The position numbers and the translations under genes are program-made. Shown here piece after piece: positions 44,994-51,798 of a stretch of 60,102 bases of DNA. Every line of letters starts with the position of its first letter. Positions within the stretch are counted from its first letter, which is position 1. Location: contig JAFZLC010000019.1 in assembly GCA_017551675.1 (NCBI GenBank), positions 1 through 60,102 of the forward strand, written 5' to 3'. The notes beneath the pieces are model-generated. The model worked only from the letters and a program-made list of their open reading frames with translations. It was not told where the DNA came from and did no database searches. This DNA is from Paludibacteraceae bacterium. GTDB taxonomy: Bacteria > Bacteroidota > Bacteroidia > Bacteroidales > Paludibacteraceae.

Positions 44994-45776
44994 ATGAAAA
45001 AAGTTTCAGTAAAAACAAGATCTCTTATAAGAAAGGGAATTGCATCATTGTTATCAGCAATGGGATTTGTCACGTTGCACGCAGAAGAAAAAAAGATTGA
45101 TTCTGTCGAGCCTTTTGATCGTGACACAATCAAAGAATTCAATGGAAACGAAACAATCGTTTTGTATGGCTGTCCATACGCTGACTACAAATTCACGGGA
45201 CATGTTATTGACAAACATGGCAATCCACTAAACAATGTGGAAATTCAATTTGACATGTGCGAAGGAGAAGCAATTGCAAAAGCCACATCAGACGAAAACG
45301 GAGACTTCAAAGTGGAATACACATATGTTCCTTGGTGCAACATAAAGATATCTGCAAAGAACGATTTCTCTGCTGCTTATGATTCTATTTCAAAAGAAGA
45401 TATTGAGAGAGAAATTGTACCACCAACAAACGACATATGGTTAAATTATGGCGTATATAGCAAAGATTTAACCATTATTCTAAACGATAAGGGTGAATTA
45501 GGCAAAATCATATTCAACAGCACAGCAAACATCACTGATGCTAATGCTGAAAAAGTCCTATTGTTCTCAAACCCTGTAGAAAATTATTTGTGGTTCAACA
45601 TGGACGGTGCAGAAGATGCCAATGTTACTATTTATAATTTCAACGGAGAAAAAGTGATGAGCGCCTTCATTTCAAACGGAAGCAATCTTTACGTAGGTGA
45701 TCTTAAGAGTGGAAATTACATATTGACTGTCATTTCCAACGACAAAAAATACGTTGCTAAATTCATAAAGAAATAA
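44994..45776 (+). CDS. Radical SAM-associated exported protein with type IX secretion-like C-terminal domain
   Basis: A 260-residue exported protein, candidate partner of the radical SAM enzymes downstream. The N-terminus MKKVSVKTRSLIRKGIASLL resembles the rSAM/lipoprotein-system partners, but the lipobox cysteine is missing: the hydrophobic stretch ends GFVTLHAEEK, giving an ordinary signal peptide. Residues about 58-90 are LYGCPYADYKFTGHVIDKHG..., the family core followed by a carboxypeptidase-regulatory-like beta domain. The last 75 residues (LFSNPVENYLWFNMDG...VTIYNFNGEKVM...KSGNYILTV...KFIKK) match a type A C-terminal sorting domain. A strong terminator separates it from the enzyme gene. 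Whether it is modified is inference. Confidence 0.72.
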   Translation: MKKVSVKTRSLIRKGIASLLSAMGFVTLHAEEKKIDSVEPFDRDTIKEFNGNETIVLYGCPYADYKFTGHVIDKHGNPLNNVEIQFDMCEGEAIAKATSDENGDFKVEYTYVPWCNIKISAKNDFSAAYDSISKEDIEREIVPPTNDIWLNYGVYSKDLTIILNDKGELGKIIFNSTANITDANAEKVLLFSNPVENYLWFNMDGAEDANVTIYNFNGEKVMSAFISNGSNLYVGDLKSGNYILTVISNDKKYVAKFIKK

Positions 45777-45797
45777 GATTAGCACACATTTTAACAC

Positions 45798-45836
45798 AAA
45801 GGGTGTATCAAAATATGGATTTTGATACACCCTTTT
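45798..45836 (+). terminator. Perfect 16-bp-stem terminator between partner protein and radical SAM gene
   Basis: AAAGGGTGTATCAAAA (45798-45813) and its exact complement (45820-45835) flank the loop TATGGA, ending in TTTT. It lies 21 bp past the stop of the exported protein and 20 bp before the radical SAM ATG, so read-through would be needed for the enzyme unless another promoter exists. Confidence 0.85.
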
Positions 45837-45856
45837 AACTCTATAAACGATAACAC

Positions 45857-46942
45857 ATGGAGAATCCAAAAAAAATTCCATTAAAAAAAAGAATTGCATT
45901 AAAATTATTCGATATATATCGCCACAACGTAACCAAAGAACATAAGTTAAATTATATTTTCTGGGAATGCACCTTACGTTGTTCGTTAAACTGCCTACAT
46001 TGTGGCAGTGATTGTCGTCAATCTTCTGATGTCAACGACATGCCTGTCGAGGACTTCATCAAAGCCATCAAGCAAATCATGCCCATCGTCGACCCCCATC
46101 ATACGATTGTCGTCATCACTGGTGGAGAGGCTCTGGTTCGAAAAGATTTGGAACAAGCCGGACGTGAACTCTATAACCTTGGGTTCCCTTGGGGAATCGT
46201 CACCAATGGTTATTTAATGACCCCAGAGAGAATGAATTCCCTACTTCAAGCAGGGATGCGTGCCTGTACGGTAAGTCTTGATGGACTGCGCGACTCGCAC
46301 AACTGGTTACGACAAAACGCACTCTCTTACGACCGTGCCATCAATGCCATCAAGATGCTGCCTAAAACAGATCTTGAATATGACGTCATGACTTGTGTCA
46401 ACAACCGAAACTTCGATGAACTTCCACAAATCAAGCAAATGTTAATCGATTATGGCATAAAGAATTGGAGAATAGCGACCATTTTTCCTATAGGAAGAGC
46501 TGCTCAAAATCCCGAATTGCAACTGTCTAACGAGAAATTCAAAGCCGTATTCGATTTCATCGAGGAGACAAGGAATGAGGGTAAAATACGAGTAAATTAC
46601 GGATGCGAAGGCTTCCTAGGGGATTATGAAAGCCGCGTCAGAGACAACTTCTTTTTCTGTCGCGCAGGAATCAATGTGGGCTCCATACTCGTAGATGGAA
46701 GCATCTCTGCTTGTCCCGATCTGAGAGACCGTTTTATTCAAGGCAACATCTACAAAGACAACTTTGCCGACGTATGGCAAAACAGATATCAAATCATGCG
46801 TGATCGTTCTTGGACCAAAACAGGCATCTGCAAGGACTGCAAATTCTTCAAACATTGTGAAGGAAATGGACTACATCTTCGAAACACAGAGACCAACGAA
46901 GTTGCCTTTTGTCATCTAAAAAGAATGACCGGAGAAAAGTAA
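45857..46942 (+). CDS. Radical SAM/SPASM enzyme, rSAM/lipoprotein system (copy 1)
   Basis: A 361-residue radical SAM enzyme. The [4Fe-4S] motif is CSLNCLHC (CxxxCxxC, about residues 42-49); SAM-binding GGE follows in VVITGGEALVRKD. The C-terminal SPASM-type region has cysteines in FFCRAGIN, SISACPDLRDRF, GICKDCKFFKHCEGN and VAFCHLKR, enough for auxiliary clusters. From memory it fits TIGR04133, a Bacteroidales family encoded next to small lipoproteins. By analogy with other SPASM enzymes it should modify a peptide, perhaps the neighbouring exported protein; the chemistry is unknown. A near-copy lies 1.5 kb downstream. Confidence 0.88.
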   Translation: MENPKKIPLKKRIALKLFDIYRHNVTKEHKLNYIFWECTLRCSLNCLHCGSDCRQSSDVNDMPVEDFIKAIKQIMPIVDPHHTIVVITGGEALVRKDLEQAGRELYNLGFPWGIVTNGYLMTPERMNSLLQAGMRACTVSLDGLRDSHNWLRQNALSYDRAINAIKMLPKTDLEYDVMTCVNNRNFDELPQIKQMLIDYGIKNWRIATIFPIGRAAQNPELQLSNEKFKAVFDFIEETRNEGKIRVNYGCEGFLGDYESRVRDNFFFCRAGINVGSILVDGSISACPDLRDRFIQGNIYKDNFADVWQNRYQIMRDRSWTKTGICKDCKFFKHCEGNGLHLRNTETNEVAFCHLKRMTGEK

Positions 46943-47041
46943 CGCAACGAAGTTCATTCTAAATTATTACATTTTGCATTGTCTCTTGTTCCCGTGAAGA
47001 TGAAACTCTATCAAAAAGAGTTCCGTTTCACAAATATTTTT

Positions 47042-47049
47042 TACTTTTG
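47042..47049 (+). promoter_or_regulatory. -7 promoter element of the second radical SAM module
   Basis: TACTTTTG matches TAnnTTTG. A half copy of the dispersed hairpin element begins 13 nt after it, the same spacing as at 32545 and 38428. Confidence 0.5.
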
Positions 47050-47062
47050 TTTCACAAACAGA

Positions 47063-47094
47063 AGGTGGGTCCTACAAATTCACCCCAAAAGTAT
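47063..47094 (+). repeat. Dispersed hairpin element, left-half copy (F)
   Basis: GGTGGGT pairs with ATTCACC, then CCCCAAAAGTATG, corresponding to the linker of the full copies (AAAATAGTATG). The coding sequence of the small partner protein starts 7 bases later, where the right hairpin would be. Confidence 0.65.
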
Positions 47095-47100
47095 GGAGAT

Positions 47101-47373
47101 ATGAGGAACTTTATCAGCAAAATTTTATTAATGATAATAGGCTTTTTAGGATGTTCTTATTCATCCTACGCATGCCACAAAGAGAAAAAAGATGCAACTT
47201 GCACGCAAAGTCAAGCAAAAGAGAAAATCAACAAGAACGATAAGATCAATTGTTTGTATGGCGCTCCAAGTTCAGACTTCAAGTCTGTTGAATCTCAACA
47301 AAACAAAAAGGAATCCGACAGCAAGAAAAAGGATGATTCTGAGTCGAAAAAGAAAAACGAGAAATCAAAGTGA
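47101..47373 (+). CDS. Short radical SAM-associated putative lipoprotein
   Basis: A 90-residue exported protein. The signal MRNFISKILLMIIGFLGC has a plausible lipobox (F-L-G-C), though further Cys residues at 22-28 leave the exact site open. It contains NCLYGAPSSDFKSVE, matching the LYGCPYADYK core of the larger partner at 44994, then stops short in a Lys/Ser/Asp/Glu-only tail. It thus looks like a partner reduced to signal, core motif and charged tail. It starts a module with the second radical SAM gene, 20 bp downstream, with no terminator between. An upstream TTG start is excluded by the promoter position. Confidence 0.68.
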   Translation: MRNFISKILLMIIGFLGCSYSSYACHKEKKDATCTQSQAKEKINKNDKINCLYGAPSSDFKSVESQQNKKESDSKKKDDSESKKKNEKSK

Positions 47374-47393
47374 TAACCGCAGCATAAAAAGAG

Positions 47394-48479
47394 ATGGAGA
47401 ATCCGAAGAAATTATCTTTGAGAAAAAAGATTGCACTAAAATTATTCGACACATACCGTCATAACATGGCAAAAGAGCACAAACTGACCTATCTTTTTTG
47501 GGAAAGTACGCTCCGATGCACGTTAAACTGTTTACATTGTGGAAGTGACTGTCATCAAATGTCTTCAGTAAAAGACATGCCAGTGGAAGACTTCATCAAT
47601 GCAGTCAAGCAGATTATTCCAATTGTAGACCCACACAAGACGATGATTGTATTAACAGGCGGAGAGGTACTTGTGCGCAAAGACATTGAACAAGCGGGCA
47701 TACAACTCTACAATCTCGGATTTCCATGGGGCATCGTCAGCAATGGCTTTTTACTGACGAAAGAGCGTCTCACATCACTACTCAACGCGGGTATGCGTGC
47801 TTGCACTATCAGTCTCGACGGACTAAAAGAATCGCACAACTGGCTCCGACAAAACGAACTCTCCTTCGATCGTGCTATTAATGCCATCAAGATGTTGCCA
47901 ACCACAGATTTGCGTCACGACGTCGTAACCTGCGTAAACAACAGAAACTTTGACGAGTTACCACAAATCAAACAACTGCTCATTGACTGTGGAATCAAAG
48001 AATGGAGATTATTCACCATATTTCCCGTTGGCAGAGCTGCCGACAATCCCGACTTGCAATTATCCAATGAGAAATTCAAAGCCGTATTCGATTTCATTGT
48101 CGAAACGAGAAAAGAAGGCAAGATTACTGTCAGCTATGGTTGTGAAGGATTCTTAGGCGAATATGAAGCACAAGTACGAGATCATTTCTTTTTCTGCCGT
48201 GCAGGCATCAACGTTGCCTCCATTTTAGCAGATGGCAGCATATCAGCATGTCCTGACTTAAGGAGTCGTTTCATACAAGGAAATATATACAAAGATAATT
48301 TTGCAGATGTATGGCAAAACAGATACCAAGTGATGAGAGACCGTTCATGGACAAAGACAGGCATTTGCAAAGATTGTGAATTCTTCAAGCATTGTGAAGG
48401 AAATGGTTTGCATTTACGAAACGAAGAGACCAACGAGGTGGCATTTTGCCATCTGAAAAGGATTACTGGAGAACAATAA
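47394..48479 (+). CDS. Radical SAM/SPASM enzyme, rSAM/lipoprotein system (copy 2)
   Basis: A 361-residue paralogue of the enzyme at 45857, gap-free against it and by eye about four-fifths identical. The radical SAM motif is CTLNCLHC, GGE occurs in VLTGGEVLVRKD, and all SPASM-region cysteines are kept (FFCRAGIN, ISACPDLRSRF, GICKDCEFFKHCEGN, VAFCHLKR). One cysteine just before the CxxxCxxC motif in copy 1 is Ser here. Both copies look intact, so each may be tuned to a different partner. It is preceded by the 90-residue lipoprotein and faces the third small partner gene convergently. Confidence 0.88.
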   Translation: MENPKKLSLRKKIALKLFDTYRHNMAKEHKLTYLFWESTLRCTLNCLHCGSDCHQMSSVKDMPVEDFINAVKQIIPIVDPHKTMIVLTGGEVLVRKDIEQAGIQLYNLGFPWGIVSNGFLLTKERLTSLLNAGMRACTISLDGLKESHNWLRQNELSFDRAINAIKMLPTTDLRHDVVTCVNNRNFDELPQIKQLLIDCGIKEWRLFTIFPVGRAADNPDLQLSNEKFKAVFDFIVETRKEGKITVSYGCEGFLGEYEAQVRDHFFFCRAGINVASILADGSISACPDLRSRFIQGNIYKDNFADVWQNRYQVMRDRSWTKTGICKDCEFFKHCEGNGLHLRNEETNEVAFCHLKRITGEQ

Positions 48480-48511
48480 TTCTCCAATAATCAGCATTAA
48501 AATCAACGGGA

Positions 48512-48724
48512 TTAATTGATGGATTCTTCCGTAACCTCCGTATCATTTATCGTTGAATCATAAGATTCAACATCAGACTTTTCTTCACTATGATGAGGTC
48601 GGTTTCTCTCTTCCCATTCTATATCTTCATCTCCACCATATTCGCATTTGCAAGAAGTGCAACTAATGCCAAACAACCCCAATAATGCAATTAATAATTT
48701 AATTTTAAATTGTCTTTTCTTCAT
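48512..48724 (-). CDS. Short radical SAM-associated putative lipoprotein, convergent copy
   Basis: A 70-residue protein on the opposite strand. MKKRQFKIKLLIALLGLFGISC is a signal with lipobox-like G-I-S-C, and then TSCKCEYGGDEDIEWEE follows; CEYG corresponds to the start of the LYG core of the other two partners. The remainder is an acidic Ser/Glu/Asp/Thr tail. Start choice: the promoter TATCTTTG on the minus strand (48772-48779) places the transcript start near 48765, so the ATG at 48769 is excluded; ATG 48724 or 48730 fits. The partner assignment is weaker than for the other two because the motif is truncated. Confidence 0.6.
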   Translation of the reverse strand: MKKRQFKIKLLIALLGLFGISCTSCKCEYGGDEDIEWEERNRPHHSEEKSDVESYDSTINDTEVTEESIN

Positions 48725-48771
48725 ATCCATAAAACTATGATTCCATATACCTATTGCGCACAAACGCAAAG

Positions 48772-48779
48772 CAAAGATA
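48772..48779 (-). promoter_or_regulatory. -7 promoter element of the convergent small lipoprotein
   Basis: TATCTTTG on the minus strand matches TAnnTTTG, 47 nt before the chosen ATG. It gives the small gene its own transcription unit. Confidence 0.45.
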
Positions 48780-48795
48780 AATAAAAAAAATTTAG

Positions 48796-48823
48796 TTTGT
48801 TATCAATAAAAGAGTTATTTTTG
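48796..48823 (+). promoter_or_regulatory. Promoter of the GH9 cellulase gene
   Basis: TTTG (48796-48799), 16-base spacer, TATTTTTG (48816-48823). The ATG is 24 nt after the -7 box. Confidence 0.55.
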
Positions 48824-48847
48824 CATTAACCTAAGTTGATATAGATT

Positions 48848-50653
48848 ATGCAGAAAAAACTAATACCACTTTTACTCGCAACAATGAGTGTTTCGGCTTA
48901 TGCATACGATTACTCTTCGTATTCGGCAGCCTATAGTAATTCAGATTATCGTGAAGCCTTAAATATGGGCTTGAAGTTCTTTGGTGGACAGCGTTGTGGA
49001 GACAGTCACAACTGGATGCTGGTCAACAACTCAGAGCTTCAAAAGAATAATGAAGTATCTTGTCACACCCAAGATGGCAAAGGTTCTGTCAATGGTGGCG
49101 GCAATGGCAACTACGATTTAACTGGAGGATGGCATGACTGTGGAGACCACATTAAAGTGGGTACGACAATGGGTTATGCCGCAGTATCTCTGCTTATAGC
49201 ATACGATGTGTGGCCAGAAGCTTTTCAAGACAATTATGACGAGGCTTACGGAGAGCCCAACCAAATTCCCGATGTGTTGGATGAAGTGAAATATGCAACC
49301 GACTATTTCATAAAATGCTTTCCAAACGACAATACGTTTGTCTATTATGTAGGTTTTGAGGGCGATCACAATGTATGGAAGACGTCTGCCAGACAATCGA
49401 AGGATAAAGTAGAAAATGGTGGTGACCCACGTCCCGTATGGACAGCGAGCGACAAAGGAGGTCCGCAAGCAGCCAACTATGCATCCGCATTGGCATTGAT
49501 GTCACTAAATTATCCAGACCAGTCATACAAAGAGTTGTGCAAGACATACGCCATCAAAGCATATAATTTTGCAAAGAAAAACAAGTCTGCACATGCAAGC
49601 ATTCCTATCTTTTATTCCAATCCTAATCAAGAATGGACGGATGAGTTTGCACTTGCCGCCATTCTGCTATACAGACTGACAGGTGAAACTCAATACAAGA
49701 CAGAAGCATTAAGCTACCTAAGTGGCAAATGGGAATCCAATTCACCATTAGCGTGGGACACAATGTCTGACTTTGCATATTACTACATCGTAAAGGATGA
49801 TCCAACAGCTAACAATGGACAAGGAGGAACATATCTAAGTTTCCTAGAAAAAAATGTTTATAGATTGCATATACAAGATCCACAAGAACCAAGGAGCAGC
49901 GATTCCTCTTGCTCTAGCAACGGATTCCCATATTACAAAAGCAACTGGGGTACCAACAAGCTAGCACTTGGAGGTGCTGTCGCTGCAGCTTTATATGCAA
50001 AACTTGCAGAAGATGGTGTTATCACAACAACAAAAGACATCAAAAAGGCGAAAAATTTCACCCTCAGAATCATTGATTATGTATTAGGTAAAAATGAATT
50101 CAACCATACCTTCTTACATGGATTTAAGGGTGATATGACCCACAAAATACACCACCGTAATGCCATGGGAAGAAATGACAATCCGCCAACCGACGAAAAG
50201 AACAAAGCAGAGTTTATGTTTGCCAGTGGCGGTCTGATTGGAGGACCTTCCTCCTATGGTCAATTTGGCAATGTTGTCGAAGGAGGTTCTAGTTATACGG
50301 AAACGGAAGGTGGATGTGACTACAACGCACCATTTGTGGCTGCCATGGCTAGTTTGGTGGCAGAAAAAGATCCTGTAGAATTTGTAGATGCACCAACAAT
50401 ACTATCCGACCGCTCATACATGGTCTATCCTACCCTATTTGATGACTATTTCATCATTGACATGATAGAACATGCCTATGAAAAGGAGGTGATTGCACAG
50501 ATCTATACAATTGACGGACAATTAATTCAAACATACGATTTGAAAAATCAAATGTCAACTATAGTTTATACAAACAATTATCCAACAGGTTTCTACATCG
50601 TAAAGATAACAGCCGATGGCAAGTCTGTTTCGTATAAGTTGGTAAAAAAATAG
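48848..50653 (+). CDS. Glycoside hydrolase family 9 cellulase with type IX secretion C-terminal domain
   Basis: A 601-residue secreted endoglucanase. Signal peptide MQKKLIPLLLATMSVSAYA. The GH9 catalytic domain spans about residues 33-515: REALNMGLKFFGGQRCG, LTGGWHDCGDHIKVG with the nucleophile-activating Asp pair, GFKGDMTHKIHHRNAMG with the substrate-binding His/Arg, and YTETEGGCDYNAPFVAAMASL with the catalytic acid Glu. There is no Ig-like or CBM module before it. The last 80 residues (YMVYPTLFDDYFII...QIYTIDGQLIQTYDL...PTGFYIVKITADGKSVSYKLVKK) form a C-terminal sorting domain, so export and surface attachment through type IX secretion is expected. It suggests beta-glucan use. Confidence 0.93.
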   Translation: MQKKLIPLLLATMSVSAYAYDYSSYSAAYSNSDYREALNMGLKFFGGQRCGDSHNWMLVNNSELQKNNEVSCHTQDGKGSVNGGGNGNYDLTGGWHDCGDHIKVGTTMGYAAVSLLIAYDVWPEAFQDNYDEAYGEPNQIPDVLDEVKYATDYFIKCFPNDNTFVYYVGFEGDHNVWKTSARQSKDKVENGGDPRPVWTASDKGGPQAANYASALALMSLNYPDQSYKELCKTYAIKAYNFAKKNKSAHASIPIFYSNPNQEWTDEFALAAILLYRLTGETQYKTEALSYLSGKWESNSPLAWDTMSDFAYYYIVKDDPTANNGQGGTYLSFLEKNVYRLHIQDPQEPRSSDSSCSSNGFPYYKSNWGTNKLALGGAVAAALYAKLAEDGVITTTKDIKKAKNFTLRIIDYVLGKNEFNHTFLHGFKGDMTHKIHHRNAMGRNDNPPTDEKNKAEFMFASGGLIGGPSSYGQFGNVVEGGSSYTETEGGCDYNAPFVAAMASLVAEKDPVEFVDAPTILSDRSYMVYPTLFDDYFIIDMIEHAYEKEVIAQIYTIDGQLIQTYDLKNQMSTIVYTNNYPTGFYIVKITADGKSVSYKLVKK

Positions 50654-50671
50654 ACTAAATTTTATACAGTC

Positions 50672-51358
50672 ATGAAAATAAAGATATTCATCATTGTGAT
50701 TCTCCTTCTTCTTATCGGAGGAGGTATCTTTTTCGGAATACGTTACTACTACGTGTTTGGCGAAGGAGTGAAAAGTGGAGAATTAAATTTTGTGGTCAAA
50801 AAAGGATATGTTTTCAAGACATATGAAGGAAAGATGATTCAGAGTGGATTCAAAAGTTCCCCAAAAGCTGGTGCTATTCAATCCAACGAGTTTATCTTCT
50901 CCATTGAAGACAAAGAAACGGCAGAAAAGCTAATGACAATGGGCGGGAGACAAATCGATGTTCATTACAAAGAGTATTTTCATTCCCTTCCATGGAGAGG
51001 CAACAGTGAATTTGTCGTAGACAGTTTCGTCATTAAAGTTGAGAACATATCATTAGACAAGATCAAGCTAGACCTTGCCATTGGAGACAAAGAGAAACTT
51101 GTAGCCTCTGTTTATCCAGAAGACGCATCCAACCAAACAGTAAATTGGACATCTTCTAACGACAACATAGTTTCTGTCACTTCCGATGGAAGCATCGTAG
51201 CAAAAGCAGACGGCAAAGCCACTATCTATGCCACAGTCGAAAACAAGACAGTCAATTGTGAAGTGTTTGTAAGTGAAAAAAAGAAAGAAACAGAATCGCT
51301 TGATTGGCATCCACGATCAAGGAGCAATGAACCTCAAGAATATTACGAAGAATATTAA
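50672..51358 (+). CDS. Membrane-anchored protein with C-terminal Big_2 domain
   Basis: A 228-residue protein. One N-terminal membrane helix (IFIIVILLLLIGGGIFFGI), then a domain GELNFVVKKGYVFKTYEGKMIQSGF...EYFHSLPWRGNSEFVVDS that I recall from Bacteroidales proteins loosely named 6-phosphogluconate dehydrogenase, although no dehydrogenase motif is present. Residues about 128-205 are a bacterial Ig-like Big_2 domain (DKIKLDLAIGDKEKLVASVYP...VNWTSSNDNIVSV...GKATIYATVENKTVNCEV). The C-terminal tail is rich in Arg, Ser and Glu. It follows the cellulase by 18 bp and may be co-transcribed with it. Confidence 0.75.
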   Translation: MKIKIFIIVILLLLIGGGIFFGIRYYYVFGEGVKSGELNFVVKKGYVFKTYEGKMIQSGFKSSPKAGAIQSNEFIFSIEDKETAEKLMTMGGRQIDVHYKEYFHSLPWRGNSEFVVDSFVIKVENISLDKIKLDLAIGDKEKLVASVYPEDASNQTVNWTSSNDNIVSVTSDGSIVAKADGKATIYATVENKTVNCEVFVSEKKKETESLDWHPRSRSNEPQEYYEEY

Positions 51359-51382
51359 ACCATTTATCCGTAAAAAAGAGTT

Positions 51383-51414
51383 CTTGTTTTTTTCTGATTT
51401 TTTTGCTATATTCG
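51383..51414 (+). promoter_or_regulatory. Near-consensus promoter of the HU-type gene
   Basis: CTTG (51383-51386), 20-base spacer, TATATTCG (51407-51414): one mismatch in each box. The full two-hairpin element starts 14 nt after the -7 box. Confidence 0.4.
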
Positions 51415-51428
51415 TAGCAAATTTATAA

Positions 51429-51503
51429 AGGTGAGTTCAATAAATTCACCAATTAAAAAATAGTATGAATTGCGGGTTATAAACTTTTTAACGAACCCCA
51501 CCT
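51429..51503 (+). repeat. Dispersed two-hairpin element, full copy (A)
   Basis: The best-preserved copy, 75 bp. Left hairpin GGTGAGTT/AATTCACC, linker with TTAAAAAATAGTATGAATTG, right hairpin GGGTT/AACCC, ending CCACCT. It lies 14 nt upstream of the start codon of the HU-type gene, in its orientation. The 159-bp gap after the Big_2 gene holds only this and the promoter. Confidence 0.85.
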
Positions 51504-51517
51504 AAAACTCATATATT

Positions 51518-51793
51518 TTGAACACGAAAGAAATAACATCCGAGATTCGCAAACGTCTGCAGATAGACGCAGAAACTGCAGATGCTTTGTTTGCTTCATT
51601 TACCAACTGTTTGAAAGAGGAAATGTTGAATGGCAATTCGTTGTCCATACCGGGTTTTGGCATATTTGAGGCTAGAAGAAAAAAAGAGAGAATATCCATC
51701 AATCCTACAACAAAACAAAGGCTACTCTCTCCGCCGAAACAATCATTAGCTTTTAAGGTAAGCGCGATTCTCAAAGACAAATTTAACAATTAG
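51518..51793 (+). CDS. HU/IHF-family DNA-binding protein
   Basis: A 91-residue nucleoid protein. The fold is clear: TSEIRKRLQIDAETADALFASFTNCLKEEMLNGNSLSIPGFGIFEARRKKERISINPTTK, with the arm region kept but divergent (RLLSPPKQSLAFKVS in place of the usual PAGK-containing end). The start codon is TTG (TTGAACACG); no ATG lies nearby in frame, and the protein would lose helix 1 otherwise. It is followed 5 bp later by the membrane-anchored HU protein, so the two may form a heterodimer. Confidence 0.85.
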   Translation: MNTKEITSEIRKRLQIDAETADALFASFTNCLKEEMLNGNSLSIPGFGIFEARRKKERISINPTTKQRLLSPPKQSLAFKVSAILKDKFNN

Positions 51794-51798
51794 AAGTT

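Noticed and set aside
47192-47464. Open frame overlapping the small lipoprotein and the second radical SAM start.
   Set aside because: It is a lysine-rich shadow frame of two better-supported genes, with no signal or domain.
51429-51503. Reading the repeated hairpin elements as CRISPR repeats or a transposon end.
   Set aside because: Copies are single, kilobases apart, have no regular spacers and no target-site duplication that I can see. Their stems covary, unlike simple mobile ends.
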